Positions 33,518 to 45,100 of a DNA stretch of 64,000 nt are shown here, in pieces. This DNA is from Candidatus Zhuqueibacterota bacterium (GTDB taxonomy: Bacteria; Zhuqueibacterota; Zhuqueibacteria; Oceanimicrobiales; Oceanimicrobiaceae), in assembly GCA_029262055.1 (NCBI GenBank), contig JAJDAD010000014.1, positions 1 through 64,000 of the forward strand. The letters run 5' to 3'. Below the pieces are notes generated by a model, which saw only the letters and a list, made by a program, of their open reading frames with translations, made no database searches and was not told the origin of the DNA. Positions within the stretch are counted from its first letter, which is position 1. The number at the start of each line of letters is the position of its first letter. The position numbers and the translations under genes were made by a program.

Positions 33518-34559
33518 TTTGCTCCTCCGGGTTTGCCGGAGACAACCAGTAGAACGAACACCAGTGTGGATTATGCGACAAGCGGGCAGATATCTGCCGG
33601 AATACCGGCAGGTACGGGATAAGAGTGATTTTCTTACTATGTGTCGTACACCGGAAATCGCCACTGAGATCACACTGCAACCCATTGACATTATCGGCGT
33701 GGATGCCGCAATTATATTTTCAGATATACTTGTGATTCCGGAGGCGATGGGGTTGCCATTGCGTTTTTCGGAGGGAACGGGTCCGATTCTTGACAAGCCC
33801 CTGCGCAACGAAAAGGACTTTGATGAGCTGTTACCCGTCAATGTAGAAGAGGATCTCGGTTTTGTGCTCGAAGCCTTACGCATGACCCGGCGGGAACTGC
33901 AGGACAGAGTGCCGTTAATCGGGTTTGCCGGGGCACCGTGGACACTTGCCGCGTACATGGTTGAAGGCGGCGGGTCGCGGAATTTCATCGAAATAAAGAA
34001 ACTGCTTTATGCGAGACCGGACTTGCTCAAGGGACTTCTGGCCCGACTTGCCGACGCTGTGGCAGACTATCTGTGTGCACAGATCAAGGCAGGGGCCCAG
34101 GTCGTCCAGATCTTTGACAGTTGGGCGGGCATGCTGACGCCACCACAATTCAGAGAGTTTGCACTGCCGTACCTCAAGCAGATTGTTAAGAAAGTAACCG
34201 GCACCGGCGCTCCCGTCATTGTATTTGCCAGAGATGCCGGTCATTCTTTTGCCGAGCTTTCCGAAATCGGTGCCGACGTTTTGGGCGTGTCGTGGACAGA
34301 GGATCTCGCTGTCGCAAGGAAAGCCGTTGGCGACAAGGTTGTCCTGCAAGGCAATCTCGACCCCTGTGCCTTGTTTGCGCCGGTCGACCGGTTAAAGAAC
34401 GAAGTTGAGGAAGTTCTTGCCAAAGCCGGGCAGGAACCTGCCCATATATTCAATCTTGGGCATGGTATTTTGCCACCGACGCCCGTAGCCCACACGCAAG
34501 CGATGGTGGACTTTGTGCGTGAACTGAGTCCAGCTTTTCACCAGAAGAAAGAAGAATAG
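33507..34559 (+). CDS. hemE: Uroporphyrinogen decarboxylase
   Basis: About 350 aa. It removes four carboxyl groups from uroporphyrinogen III to give coproporphyrinogen III. The signature VWIMRQAGRYLPEYR is intact, with GFAGAPWTLAAYMVEGG, FDSWAGMLTP and NLGHGILPPTP. ATG 33507 overlaps hemD by 11 bp. hemN follows after 3 bp. Confidence 0.97.
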   Translation: MKNDLLLRVCRRQPVERTPVWIMRQAGRYLPEYRQVRDKSDFLTMCRTPEIATEITLQPIDIIGVDAAIIFSDILVIPEAMGLPLRFSEGTGPILDKPLRNEKDFDELLPVNVEEDLGFVLEALRMTRRELQDRVPLIGFAGAPWTLAAYMVEGGGSRNFIEIKKLLYARPDLLKGLLARLADAVADYLCAQIKAGAQVVQIFDSWAGMLTPPQFREFALPYLKQIVKKVTGTGAPVIVFARDAGHSFAELSEIGADVLGVSWTEDLAVARKAVGDKVVLQGNLDPCALFAPVDRLKNEVEEVLAKAGQEPAHIFNLGHGILPPTPVAHTQAMVDFVRELSPAFHQKKEE

Positions 34560-34562
34560 AAT

Positions 34563-35966
34563 ATGCAAGCAAGCCCGTCCAAGGCCATCCAGGTCGATGT
34601 AGAGATGCTCAAGCGTTACGACAAGCCCGGGCCACGATACACGAGCTATCCCACCGCACCATGTTTTTCCACGGAATTTGGACCGCCTGAATTTGAGGCG
34701 GAGATCGTAAGGACAAACGAGTCGTCCGATGCTCCTGATCTGTCGCTCTATTTCCACATGCCTTTCTGCGATACATTATGCTATTTCTGTGGCTGCACAA
34801 TGATCATTACGCGCAATCGCGCTCGTATCGACGAGTATCTCGATTTCATGGCGCTTGAGATTGCGATGATTGCCAAACTGGTCAACAAGGGCCGCAAGGT
34901 GGCGCAGTTGCACTGGGGCGGCGGCACGCCAACCTACCTCGACCCGGATCAAATCCGGAGAATATTCGGTGTAATCTCCGATAATTTCGATTTCCACGAT
35001 GACGCAGAGATCGGGGTTGAAATCGATCCGCGGGGAATGACAGGCGAACATTTCGATGCGCTGCGGGAAGTTGGCTTCAACCGGGCGAGCATGGGGGTTC
35101 AAGACTTCAATCCAAAAGTGCAGGAAGCGGTGAATCGGCTGCAGCCCGAAGAACTCACGCGCTGGGCGTATGAAAGCCTGCGGACGCGCGGTTTCGAAAG
35201 CATCAACCTGGATCTGATCTACGGGTTGCCTTTTCAGACCAGGGCAACCTTCGAAGACACTCTGGAGCGCATCGTCGACATATCGCCAGACCGGTTGGCC
35301 GTTTTTAATTATGCACACGTGCCGTGGATGAAGAAGCATCAACGCATCATAGAGGAAGACAGCTTGCCAAACGCCTCAGAAAAGCTACGCTTGCTCAAGT
35401 CTACCATTGAAACATTGACGGGCTCCGGTTATGCATACATTGGCATGGACCATTTTGCCAAACCGGACGACTCCCTGACGCGCGCCTTTGAACAGAAAAA
35501 GCTGTACAGAAATTTCCAGGGCTATTCTACCAAATCAGGATGCGATTTGTATGCCCTTGGCATGTCCAGCATCAGTCAACTGGACAGTGTATATGCGCAA
35601 AACGTAAAGGAATTGCCTGAATACTATGCGTCTCTGCAGGCGGGTAAGTTGCCGGTCGAACGTGGCTACCGGCTCAATCGGGACGACCAGATTCGCAGGC
35701 ATGTGATCACGCGATTGATGTGCGACTTTGAATTGAGCAAACAAGAGGTAGAAGATCGTTTTAGCCTGGATTTTGATGCATACTTCGATGAATCTCTGGC
35801 AAAGCTGGAACCGTTGCAGCAAGACAAGTTGCTTGAATTTGAAAATGGAAAGATTAACGTGACCCAGATGGGCCAACTGCTTATCCGCAATATCGCGATG
35901 GCCTTTGATACCTATCTCGGAGAAATGAAGTCTAAAGAAACGCCCATGTTTTCCAAGACCGTTTAG
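34563..35966 (+). CDS. hemN: Oxygen-independent coproporphyrinogen-III oxidase (radical SAM)
   Basis: 467 aa, the length of true HemN. The 4Fe-4S/SAM motif CxxxCxxC is visible in FCDTLCYFCGC. It is preceded by the HemN-specific KRYDKPGPRYTSYPTAP and followed by LHWGGGTPTYL, EIDPRGMT and GMDHFAKPDDSL. It decarboxylates coproporphyrinogen III to protoporphyrinogen IX without oxygen. This fits life with little oxygen. Confidence 0.95.
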   Translation: MQASPSKAIQVDVEMLKRYDKPGPRYTSYPTAPCFSTEFGPPEFEAEIVRTNESSDAPDLSLYFHMPFCDTLCYFCGCTMIITRNRARIDEYLDFMALEIAMIAKLVNKGRKVAQLHWGGGTPTYLDPDQIRRIFGVISDNFDFHDDAEIGVEIDPRGMTGEHFDALREVGFNRASMGVQDFNPKVQEAVNRLQPEELTRWAYESLRTRGFESINLDLIYGLPFQTRATFEDTLERIVDISPDRLAVFNYAHVPWMKKHQRIIEEDSLPNASEKLRLLKSTIETLTGSGYAYIGMDHFAKPDDSLTRAFEQKKLYRNFQGYSTKSGCDLYALGMSSISQLDSVYAQNVKELPEYYASLQAGKLPVERGYRLNRDDQIRRHVITRLMCDFELSKQEVEDRFSLDFDAYFDESLAKLEPLQQDKLLEFENGKINVTQMGQLLIRNIAMAFDTYLGEMKSKETPMFSKTV

Positions 35967-35978
35967 CGAGACCAGATT

Positions 35979-37226
35979 ATGGAACCGTTGCAATTCCTGC
36001 GACAATATAAATTCGATGACCGAATGGTGAACGGTGACTTCTTCCCGGAAGACAGGTTGGATATTTCCGAAGGGGATCGGGTCGGGGTCGTGCTGCTTAA
36101 TCTGGGTGGGCCGAATTCTGTGGAGGAAATAGAGCCTTTTCTCTACAGTCTTTTCATGGATCCCGCGATTATCGACATTCCGGTTGGCGGTATTTTTCGT
36201 CATTGGCTCTGCAGTTTCATCGCCCGCTCACGTTCCAACAAAGTAGCGAAAGACTACGCGTTGATCGGTGGCGGCTCTCCTATCAACCGGCTGACCTATG
36301 ACCAGGCGAGCAATCTGGAAAAGGCCCTGGACCGGTTCTACGGGCAGACAACCGATGTTGCGTTTAAAGTATACATTGCCATGCGCTACTGGCATCCGAC
36401 CACTGAGGAAACCGCGCTCCGCATGAAAGAGGATGGCGTGAACAAGGTAGTGCTGCTGCCGTTGTATCCGCAGTACTCAAAGACCACCACCGGCGCTTCG
36501 CTGGTTTACTGGTGGATGTTGCAGGAGGAAGGCGAGATCGAGCGGTGCCCGACAGTTGCCGTAAATGAATACGCTACCCACCCGAAATATGTTCAAGCGA
36601 TTAGCGACCGAATCGACCAGAAATTGGCGGCCTTCCCGGAGGAGACACGGTCCGGAGTGACCCTTGTCTTCAGCGCGCACGGGACACCACTCTATGAGAT
36701 GAAGCGCCGGAAGGACCCGTACTGCTGTCTGATTCACTCCACTGTCGAGCAAGTCATGAATTATCGCGGCGACGACTTGCCATATCATGTTTCTTTTCAA
36801 AGCAAGGTGGGGCCGTCTGAATGGTTGACACCTAGTACGCCGGACAAACTGAAGGAATTGGCCGATGCCGGACGCCGGTTGGTTCTTGTGATTCCAATTG
36901 CGTTCGTGACCGACCATATCGAAACCGCCTTTGAACTGGACATCGAGTTTCGGGAGGTAGCGATGGGACTGGGCTTGCAGCAATATGAGGTAACCGACGG
37001 TCTCAATTCCCATCCGCTGTTCATCGAAGCCCTGGCCGAGGCTGCAGTTGCCAAACTTCGTCTGCCGACAAATGAAGCCACCACAAGTGAGGCAGCGGAG
37101 TTTTATGATTACAATGCGCTGCCACGAGCCTCTTCCGAGGAAAGAGGTTGTCGCTGTCATCAATGCGAGTTCATAACCGAGGCGGTGCAGTGGACCCCGA
37201 CGTCCGTGCATCCGGCAGCTGATTAG
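35979..37226 (+). CDS. hemH: Ferrochelatase, long form with C-terminal cysteines
   Basis: 415 aa, longer than the usual 310-360. It inserts Fe(II) into protoporphyrin IX. LLNLGGPNSVEEIEPFL, GGGSPINRLT, the catalytic histidine in VFSAHGTP and the acidic FVTDHIETAFELDIEF are present. The C-terminus adds a tail with C391, C393 and C396 (GCRCHQCE), plus CC in the middle (YCCLIH). Similar cysteines hold a 2Fe-2S cluster in some bacterial and animal ferrochelatases, so a cluster is plausible here. Twelve bp after hemN. Confidence 0.93.
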   Translation: MEPLQFLRQYKFDDRMVNGDFFPEDRLDISEGDRVGVVLLNLGGPNSVEEIEPFLYSLFMDPAIIDIPVGGIFRHWLCSFIARSRSNKVAKDYALIGGGSPINRLTYDQASNLEKALDRFYGQTTDVAFKVYIAMRYWHPTTEETALRMKEDGVNKVVLLPLYPQYSKTTTGASLVYWWMLQEEGEIERCPTVAVNEYATHPKYVQAISDRIDQKLAAFPEETRSGVTLVFSAHGTPLYEMKRRKDPYCCLIHSTVEQVMNYRGDDLPYHVSFQSKVGPSEWLTPSTPDKLKELADAGRRLVLVIPIAFVTDHIETAFELDIEFREVAMGLGLQQYEVTDGLNSHPLFIEALAEAAVAKLRLPTNEATTSEAAEFYDYNALPRASSEERGCRCHQCEFITEAVQWTPTSVHPAAD

Positions 37227-37228
37227 CC

Positions 37229-38668
37229 ATGTCAAATACCGCATTTAAGAAAGCGGATGTAGTCGTGATCGGAGGCGGCATCTCCGGCCTTGCGACCGCA
37301 TTCAGGTTAAAACAAGCCGGACTTGACGTTGTTTTGCTTGAGAAATCCCATGACCTCGGGGGTGCGATCCGAACGAGGCAATTGGGTGAGTTCCTCATGG
37401 ATTGCGGCCCGAACAGCACGCTGGAAACTTCCCCCGAGATCGCGCAATTCGTGGAAGCTATTGGGCTCGGTGAGTCGCGGATTTATGCCAATGAAGATGC
37501 AAGCCGGCGCTATATTTTGCGCGATGCCCGCCTGCATGCGCTCCCTATGAGCCCGGCACAGTTTGTCAAGACCCCGATCTTTTCCGCGAAGGGCAAGCTC
37601 AGGTTATTTGCGGAACCGTTCATTGCCAGGCGCACCAGCGACGAAGACGAAACTGTGGCTGCTTTCGTCCAACGCCGGGTCGGAAAAGAATTCTTGGATT
37701 ATGCCATCAACCCGTTTACTGCCGGCGTCTATGCCGGAGATCCTGGCAAACTCAGCATCCGGAGCGCATTCGCGAAGATCTACAATCTCGAGCACGAATA
37801 CGGCAGCCTGGTGATGGGCGCCATAAAAGGCGCGCGGGCCCGACGCAAGTTGGGCGAAACGGCGAAAACCAAGGCACGTCTGTTTTCATTTAAACATGGA
37901 ATGGGTGAGTTGATTGACGCCCTGGGCACGCATCTCAAGAGCAACATCCAAACCGGGTGCACGATTACAGACATTCGTGCGTCTGAATCCCGGGAAGTCG
38001 AATATGAAATTTCAGGCCAGAAGAATGGCGAGGACTTCACGGTCACAACGGATAGTGTGGTCCTGACTACACCTGCTGCGGTCACTTCGACATTGCTGCG
38101 GGACCTCGACTCGCAACTGGCGGCCGACCTGAACGCAATCACTTATCCGCCGGTAGCCGTCCTCTTCCTCGGCTTCAAAGGGCCGGTGCAGTGCCGGCCG
38201 CTGGACGGATTTGGCTTCCTGGTTCCTGAAGTGGAAAAGCGCAAGATCCTCGGCTGTATTTGGAGTTCGACTATTTTCCCGGGACGGGCGCCCGAAGGCG
38301 GAGCAGCCCTGACGATTTTTGCCGGCGGCATGCGGCAGCCTGAGATAGCCGGACTGGCTGACGCGGAATTAATTGATACTGTTTTAGCTGAACTGGGTGA
38401 ACTTCTGGACTTGCAGACAAAGCCGGATTTGGTAGAGATCCAACGCTGGCCAAGGGCCATTCCGCAGTACGAGCTTGGCCACCAACAAAAAATGCTGGCG
38501 GTCGAGCGTTTTGAAGAGACCCATCCCGGGATCTTTCTGTCCGGCAACTACCGCAACGGCATTTCGATTGGGGATTGTGTCTTACAATCGGGCCGGATTG
38601 CCGACACCGTTCGCCAGCACTGCAAAGCGCCTAAACCTACTAAACCGGATGAAGTTCTCAATGTTTAG
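37229..38668 (+). CDS. hemY: Protoporphyrinogen oxidase, FAD-dependent (HemY type)
   Basis: 479 aa. FAD motif [20 protein letters not shown] at the N-terminus, [16 protein letters not shown] in the middle and [23 protein letters not shown] at the C-terminus are typical of the oxygen-dependent oxidase. It turns protoporphyrinogen IX into protoporphyrin IX. HemN upstream is oxygen-independent, so the pathway is a mix. A coproporphyrinogen-oxidising version is possible in principle, but no hemQ is linked. Confidence 0.93.
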   Translation: MSNTAFKKADVVVIGGGISGLATAFRLKQAGLDVVLLEKSHDLGGAIRTRQLGEFLMDCGPNSTLETSPEIAQFVEAIGLGESRIYANEDASRRYILRDARLHALPMSPAQFVKTPIFSAKGKLRLFAEPFIARRTSDEDETVAAFVQRRVGKEFLDYAINPFTAGVYAGDPGKLSIRSAFAKIYNLEHEYGSLVMGAIKGARARRKLGETAKTKARLFSFKHGMGELIDALGTHLKSNIQTGCTITDIRASESREVEYEISGQKNGEDFTVTTDSVVLTTPAAVTSTLLRDLDSQLAADLNAITYPPVAVLFLGFKGPVQCRPLDGFGFLVPEVEKRKILGCIWSSTIFPGRAPEGGAALTIFAGGMRQPEIAGLADAELIDTVLAELGELLDLQTKPDLVEIQRWPRAIPQYELGHQQKMLAVERFEETHPGIFLSGNYRNGISIGDCVLQSGRIADTVRQHCKAPKPTKPDEVLNV

Positions 38669-39632
38669 ACCAAAGATCAGGCCGCGCCGACTGCGGGGGA
38701 GCTCGGAAATTCGTCGCATGGTGCGCGAGACGCAACTCTCGGTGGATGATTTGATTCATCCCTTTTTTGTGACTCATGAAGACAAGCCCAAAACGCCGAT
38801 CCAGTCCATGCCCGGCCAATATCAGTTCTCGGTGGAGGAACTAATCCGGGAAGTACAGTCGGTGCAGGCCTTAGGGGTACTAGGCGTCATCCTGTTTGGC
38901 ATTCCTGCCGTCAAAGACGCTGTCGGGTCGGATAGCTGCGACGACAACGGCATCATCCAGACCGCAGTGCGCGCGTTGAAGCAAAACGTTTCCGGGATTT
39001 CGGTGATTACGGATGTCTGCTTCTGCGAATACACCGACCATGGCCACTGCGGTGTAATCAAGGACAATTACGTCGACAACGACGCTACTCTGGAGCTGCT
39101 GCAAAAGCAGGCGGTTTCGCACGCCAAAGCCGGAGCCGATATGATTGCGCCTTCGGGCATGATAGATGGCATGGTTGGCGCGATGCGCGCAGCTCTGGAT
39201 GCCGCGGGCTTTGACAAATTGCCTATCATGAGTTACGCCGTCAAATATGCCTCGGCCTTTTACGGTCCATTCCGCGACGCGGTGGACTCCACGCCACAAT
39301 TCGGCGACCGCCGTACACATCAGATGGACCCGGCCAATAGCAGAGAAGCACTGCGCGAAGCCGAGCTGGATGTGCGCGAGGGCGCGGATTTTCTAATGGT
39401 GAAACCTGCGTTGTCCTACCTGGATGTTATTGAGAGGATTAAAGCGAGGTTTGATTTGCCCCTGGCTGCCTACAATGTCAGCGGCGAGTACTCGATGGTG
39501 AAAGCAGCAGCGGAGCGCGGCTGGATTGACGAACAGAAAGTGGCTTTGGAGATTTTGACTTCAATTAAGAGAGCAGGCGCAGACCTGATTCTAACCTATC
39601 ACGCTAAAGACGCAGCCAAATGGCTGGCATAA
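38661..39632 (+). CDS. hemB: Porphobilinogen synthase (5-aminolevulinate dehydratase)
   Basis: About 323 aa. It condenses two aminolevulinates. [18 protein letters not shown] opens the family sequence. The zinc site [13 protein letters not shown] has all three cysteines, so a zinc enzyme. The Schiff-base lysines lie in [18 protein letters not shown] and in [10 protein letters not shown] nearby. Start chosen at ATG 38661, which overlaps hemY by 8 bp; ATG 38649 is also possible. Confidence 0.96.
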   Translation: MFRPKIRPRRLRGSSEIRRMVRETQLSVDDLIHPFFVTHEDKPKTPIQSMPGQYQFSVEELIREVQSVQALGVLGVILFGIPAVKDAVGSDSCDDNGIIQTAVRALKQNVSGISVITDVCFCEYTDHGHCGVIKDNYVDNDATLELLQKQAVSHAKAGADMIAPSGMIDGMVGAMRAALDAAGFDKLPIMSYAVKYASAFYGPFRDAVDSTPQFGDRRTHQMDPANSREALREAELDVREGADFLMVKPALSYLDVIERIKARFDLPLAAYNVSGEYSMVKAAAERGWIDEQKVALEILTSIKRAGADLILTYHAKDAAKWLA

Positions 39633-39633
39633 A

Positions 39634-40917
39634 ATGAAGATCAAACATTCGCAAACGCATTTCAAAGCAGCACAAGAGTTGTTGCCGGGTGGCGTCAACA
39701 GCCCGGTTCGCGCCTTTAAGGGCGTCGGCGGCACACCCCTGTTTATCGAGCGTGCGGAAGGCGCGCACCTTTATGATGTGGACGGAAATCGTTACATTGA
39801 CTACGTCGGTTCCTGGGGGCCGATGATCGTCGGACATGCCCATCCCGACGTCGTGAGCGCCGTCAAGGAAGCGGTGCATCGGGGGACCAGTTACGGCGCT
39901 CCCACCGCAGTAGAAATTGAATTGGCCAAAATGGTAGTAGAAGCGATGCCATCGATTGAAATGGTGCGCTTTGTCAACTCGGGCACCGAGGCTACCATGA
40001 GCGCGCTCCGACTTGCGCGCGGCTTTACCGGGCGTAGCAAGATCATCAAGTTCGAAGGATGCTACCATGGTCATGCCGATATGCTGCTGGCACAGGCCGG
40101 GTCCGGAGTGACGACATTGGGCTTACCGGACAGCCCGGGCGTTCCGAAAGAGACCGTTTCGAACACACTGCTGGCTCGGTTCAATGACTTGGAAAGTGTA
40201 CAGCGCCTATTCGAGGAAAATCCGAAAGAGATCGCGGCCGTAATCATCGAGCCGGTGGGTGGCAACATGGGCGTTGTTCCGCCCGTCGATGGCTTTCTTG
40301 GTGGCTTGCGTCAGCTCACGAAAGACCAGGGGACGCTCCTGATCTTCGACGAAGTCATGACCGGGTTCAGGGTGGCTTATGGTGGCGCCCAGTCCATTTT
40401 TGGCGTGACCCCGGATTTGACATGTTTGGGCAAGGTGATCGGCGGTGGTTTTCCCGTCGGGGCGTATGGCGGGCGCAGAGAAATCATGGAAATGGTTGCT
40501 CCGGTTGGACCGGTCTATCAGGCAGGCACGCTTTCCGGCAACCCGATCGCGATGACCGCGGGCATCGAAACACTGAAAATCTTACGCCAACCCGGGACGT
40601 ACGATCACCTGGACAGCCGTTGTGCCAGGTTATCCGAAGAGCTCAGAAATGCGGCTGATGCGGCAAAAATCCCTTATTATCAAACCTCTGTCGGCTCGAT
40701 GTCCTGTTTGTTCTTCACAGACAGGCGAGTGGTAGACTTCGACACCGCAAAAACCTCTGATACAAAGCGTTACGGCCGCTACTTCCACGAGATGCTGAAG
40801 CAGGGGGTCTACCTGGCGCCCTCGCAGTTCGAGGCGGCGTTCGTTTCCCTGGCACACACGGATGAGGACCTGCAACAAACCTGTTCCGCCAGCGCTGTGG
40901 CTATGAGCAAGCTCTAG
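39634..40917 (+). CDS. hemL: Glutamate-1-semialdehyde 2,1-aminomutase
   Basis: 427 aa, PLP-dependent class III aminotransferase fold. It converts glutamate-1-semialdehyde to 5-aminolevulinate. [35 protein letters not shown], the PLP lysine segment [17 protein letters not shown] and [10 protein letters not shown] are clear. One base after hemB. It ends the hem operon, which thus covers every step from glutamyl-tRNA to heme. Confidence 0.97.
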   Translation: MKIKHSQTHFKAAQELLPGGVNSPVRAFKGVGGTPLFIERAEGAHLYDVDGNRYIDYVGSWGPMIVGHAHPDVVSAVKEAVHRGTSYGAPTAVEIELAKMVVEAMPSIEMVRFVNSGTEATMSALRLARGFTGRSKIIKFEGCYHGHADMLLAQAGSGVTTLGLPDSPGVPKETVSNTLLARFNDLESVQRLFEENPKEIAAVIIEPVGGNMGVVPPVDGFLGGLRQLTKDQGTLLIFDEVMTGFRVAYGGAQSIFGVTPDLTCLGKVIGGGFPVGAYGGRREIMEMVAPVGPVYQAGTLSGNPIAMTAGIETLKILRQPGTYDHLDSRCARLSEELRNAADAAKIPYYQTSVGSMSCLFFTDRRVVDFDTAKTSDTKRYGRYFHEMLKQGVYLAPSQFEAAFVSLAHTDEDLQQTCSASAVAMSKL

Positions 40918-41096
40918 GCAAAGCGTGGCAACTCATGCCGGCGCTGTACCCTTACCTGCGGATACTAGTGCCTGATGATTCCGTCATCGGCCCGTTTCCG
41001 ACATTTCACTTGCATTTCAGCGGTGTGTTTTTACTTTAAAAACTGTTTGAACCCTAACCCATTGAGTTGCGGTTTTGCCGAAAGGGCGATTTAGCT

Positions 41097-41447
41097 ATGT
41101 CAGAAAAGGCTGCAAAGGCGAACGACCACATCAGTTTGGATGTAGAGACTATTTTACAGACCACCGAGGCCAGAAATTATCTGAACCAGATAAACCAGGT
41201 GAGCCGCGTACTGTTCATGAAAAACTCCCAGGTCGAGTTTAAGGGCGAAGAAATCCTTAAGACCGGGTATATTTCGGACTGCAAAAGTGTTCTTTTGTAC
41301 AAATGTCCCAATGGCTACTTTTTGTTCTGCAACAAGGTGTTTAGCATGAACAACTGGTCAACGGCTGCGACAGACACCGTAGAACTATTGGCGCAAATCG
41401 AAGACAGCGAAATCAAGAAAAGAGTGGAAGCGGTGATTTCCGAATAA
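41097..41447 (+). CDS. Unknown 116-aa soluble protein
   Basis: Start at ATG 41097 (MSEKAAKANDHIS); an upstream in-frame ATG at 41067 has less support. The body has mixed helix and strand with ETILQTTEARNYLNQINQV and a cysteine-bearing strand run (SDCKSVLLYKCPNGYFLFCNKV). No signal or membrane segment, and no family that I recognise. It follows hemL by about 180 bp and precedes an SRPBCC gene by 63 bp. Confidence 0.6.
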   Translation: MSEKAAKANDHISLDVETILQTTEARNYLNQINQVSRVLFMKNSQVEFKGEEILKTGYISDCKSVLLYKCPNGYFLFCNKVFSMNNWSTAATDTVELLAQIEDSEIKKRVEAVISE

Positions 41448-41510
41448 ACGCAGGATACCCGAAGGTTACCTCAAATGTGATATCTGGCCAAAGAGGACAA
41501 AGGACGGACC

Positions 41511-41936
41511 ATGACTGAAATTACTCGTTCGATTGAAATCTTCGCCCCAAGAGACCGTGTTTGGGCACACATTGAACCGCAAAACTGGACCAGGATTTTC
41601 AATTTCGTAAAGGAAGTACACGGTTATCCGGTCACGGAAGCAGGCGTTGGCACCAAAGTAAACGTCGTTGCCGGAGTCAATGGGAAGAATTCGGTTAAGT
41701 ACAGCGTAGAGATACTGGAAATTGTCGAGAAAGAAAAAATCGTCTACCGCCGCTACGATGGCCCTTTGACTGGTACTGGTGTCATTCAGATTAAATCATT
41801 GCACACCGGCACGCATCTTCGCCGGATTAGCTACTACACCGATGATTTGTCCCCGGAGACCTTGCGCACCCTGGGCGTGGCAATGGAGAAAGACAATTTG
41901 CGACTGAAACAGGTTATCGAAGAAAGCGCGGCTTGA
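41511..41936 (+). CDS. SRPBCC (START/Bet v1-like) ligand-binding protein
   Basis: 141 aa. The ITRSIEIFAPRDRVWAHIEP start, with a strand and a helix containing W, is the usual SRPBCC opening (IxIxAPxExVWxxI). The curved-sheet fold binds hydrophobic ligands. The ligand is unknown. It shares orientation and close spacing with the 116-aa protein. Confidence 0.75.
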   Translation: MTEITRSIEIFAPRDRVWAHIEPQNWTRIFNFVKEVHGYPVTEAGVGTKVNVVAGVNGKNSVKYSVEILEIVEKEKIVYRRYDGPLTGTGVIQIKSLHTGTHLRRISYYTDDLSPETLRTLGVAMEKDNLRLKQVIEESAA

Positions 41937-42100
41937 TGAGACTTAGCCCAATGGGGCCAGGTTGTTTTGCGTGCTCAGCGTCAGGCTAAGGTTTTCCTGC
42001 CTTAAATATAATCAGAATAAATCTCAATATTTCCAGAAACCGGCACGGGTTTTGGCCTTGACTTACACCGCACGATTTCTGTTCTGAAGGGAGTCCTGTT

Positions 42101-45100
42101 TTGTCTATTTCATTCGGGTTGGTTTCTTGGCGGTACGGCTGCCGACAGTTAGAAACAACAGTGTTGCCTGTCCCGGTCGAGTTTCATATCTCCCGCAAAG
42201 CGCGCGAAAAATATGAGTTCGACGACAGTCTGTTCTCTGCTTCGGGCAATGTGGTAATCGCCAACTTTACTGCAGCACGACTCTTTGCAGACAAGATGAA
42301 CACAGTCAGAAGTACGTCGGGCGCGCAGGACGACATGGTGCGGGCCGCGGAGGTCAATTCCCTCGGCCTCATCGACGAAATGCTGCACCAGATCATCGCC
42401 ATTTACCGCAGCCAGGTCAATCCACGTGTTTTCAATCAGGCGGCCGAATGGCTTAGGGAGGAAGTTGGAGACGATGCTCTTGAGCGGACAATGCTTAAAT
42501 TTGTGGAAGAGTTTCCGCCAATAGCGGTTTATCAAAAACGTATCGCTGCGCCGGACTATCTCGCCGGGCAAACTGATGGTGTACCAAACCGGATGATCTG
42601 CCTGGAAGAGATGCTGCTGCTCTGGCTGGCCAATCTCAATCCTGCCTTTACACCCTTTCTGGAGCTTTTCGATCATTCGGTGTTAGCGCAGCAGACCCCT
42701 TACGTCAAGCTGATGAACAGCCTGTCCCGGTTCTTTGTGACCCAGCCCAAGTTTGGGCCGGGCAAAACGGATTTATTCAGCTTGCTGCGACAGCCGGCGA
42801 TAGTCCGTCCTCATTCACTCCGGGAACAGTTGCTGTTTATCACCGGAACCTGGGGATTTATGCTCAGCAGCTTTATGCTGCGCATGATGCGCGGACTCGA
42901 TTTCCTGAAGGAGGAAAGCAAGCCGGTCTTCCACGGCCCGCCACCGACGGAAGTCCTTGAGTTCGGTGCTGGTTCGGAAGAAGATGTGGTCGAGCATGAG
43001 CCGGAGCAATTCAGTCCGGACTTGCACTGGATGCCGAATTTAGTCCTGATCGCCAAGAGCACGCTGGTTTGGCTCGATCAACTCTCCAAAAAATATGAGC
43101 GCAACATTCAGTACCTGAACCAAATCCCGGACGAAGAGCTCGATGCGCTGGCCCGGTGGGGCTTCACCGGGCTGTGGTTGATCGGCATCTGGCAGCGCAG
43201 TGCAGCTTCGCAAAAGGTAAAGCGCATGTGCGGCAACCCTGAAGCCGAGTCCTCAGCCTATTCTTTGTTTGACTATGAAATCGCTCCCGAGCTGGGAGGT
43301 GCTCCGGCGCTTGACGATCTGCGCTCCCGGTGTTGGAGCCGCGGGCTGCGGCTGGCCTGCGACATGGTGCCGAATCACACCGGGCTTGATTCCAAGTGGA
43401 CCCGCGAAAACCCGCACTGGTTTATTGGCTTGCCGTACAGTCCATTTCCGAGTTACAGTTTCGGCGGTCCAAATCTCTCTGATGATGCGCGTTACGGCAT
43501 CAGGATTGAGGACAAATATTTCAATCAGACTGACGCGGCAGTGGTGTTTAAGCATGAAGATTATTGGACCGGCGATGTGCGTTACATATACCACGGCAAC
43601 GACGGCACCAACATGCCCTGGAATGACACCGCGCAGCTCGATTATCTCAATCCCGAAGTCCGTGAGGCTGTGATTCAGAAGATAATCGATGTAGCGCGCA
43701 TGTTTCCTGTTATTCGATTTGACGCCGCGATGACCCTCGCGAGGAAACACTTTCACCGGCTTTGGTACCCGGAGCCCGGTAGCGGCGGTGATATTCCGTC
43801 GCGCTCGGAATTCGGCTTGACCAAACGTGAACTCAACCAATTGATACCCAACGAGTTTTGGCGGGAGCTTGTGGACCGGGTCGCTCAAGCAGTCCCGGAT
43901 TGTCTGCTGTTGGCGGAAGCATTCTGGCTGATGGAGGGCTATTTTGTCCGCACCCTGGGCATGCACCGGGTCTACAACAGCGCCTTCATGAACATGCTGA
44001 AGAATGAAGAAAACCAAAAGTACCGCAGGACCGTCATCAATACGATTCAGTTCGAACCGGAGATCTTAAAGCGTTATGTGAACTTTATGAACAATCCGGA
44101 TGAAGACACTGCGGTGGAGCAATTCGGCGACGGCGACAAATACTTCGGTGTGTGTATGCTGCTGGCAACCATGCCGGGGCTGCCGATGTTCGGGCATGGC
44201 CAAATCGAAGGTCTGCGCGAAAAGTACGGAATGGAGTACCGCAGGGCTTACTGGGACGAGCAGGTCAACACAGGCCTGGTCGAGCGGCATGAGCGCGACA
44301 TCTTTCCCTTGCTCAAGAAGCGTTATCTGTTCGCCGAAGTGGAGAACTTCTTGTTTTATAATTTTGTGACCAGTGATAATTATGTCAATGAGAATGTTTT
44401 CGCATATAGCAACCGCACCGACGATGAAGCGGCACTGGTGATTTTTCACAACAAATACGACCAGACGAGAGGGTGGGTGCGTGCTTCCGTTCCTTTCGTT
44501 GAAAAGGTGACAGACAATAGCGAAACCACGCTGGTTCAGCGCTCGCTGCAGCATGGCCTTAATCTGCCGCTGGAGCCATCCTACTATGTCATTTACAAGG
44601 ACTTGATTTCCGGCCTGGAATACATCCGGAGCAATCGGGCAGTGGTGGAGGAGGGATTGTTCTTTGAACTGCAAGCTTATGAATACCATGTGTTTACTGA
44701 CTTTTTTGTCGTGCAGGACAATGACGAAGCGCACTACGGACAAGTACACGAATATCTGGATGGACGCGGCGTGCCCAGCCTGGTTCAGGAGCTGCAGGAA
44801 ATCGAATTGAAACCCGTCCTTGAGATAGTTGACGATCTACTGTCCTATGCCAGGTTTAAAGAGTTTTGTGACGCGCGTACGTCCTTAGGTGACAAGAAAT
44901 GGCGGAAGGCGCTGCTCGATCCGTTCCGGGACGGCGTGGAAGATCTGTTCGCGAGAAGCAAGGAGTTTAAGGATGGGACGGCCAACCCAAGAACGCTGGC
45001 CAAAAACACTCTTGAAACATTTGAGGCTGGTTTGCGACTGGATGCCATCGGCAGCCGTTTTCGCATGAGCGGGTCAAAAGCACTGCAACGCGCACTCTCA

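Noticed and set aside
30504-40917. Coproporphyrin-dependent (HemQ) heme route
   Set aside because: HemN is present and no hemQ-like gene is linked, so the protoporphyrin route is simpler.
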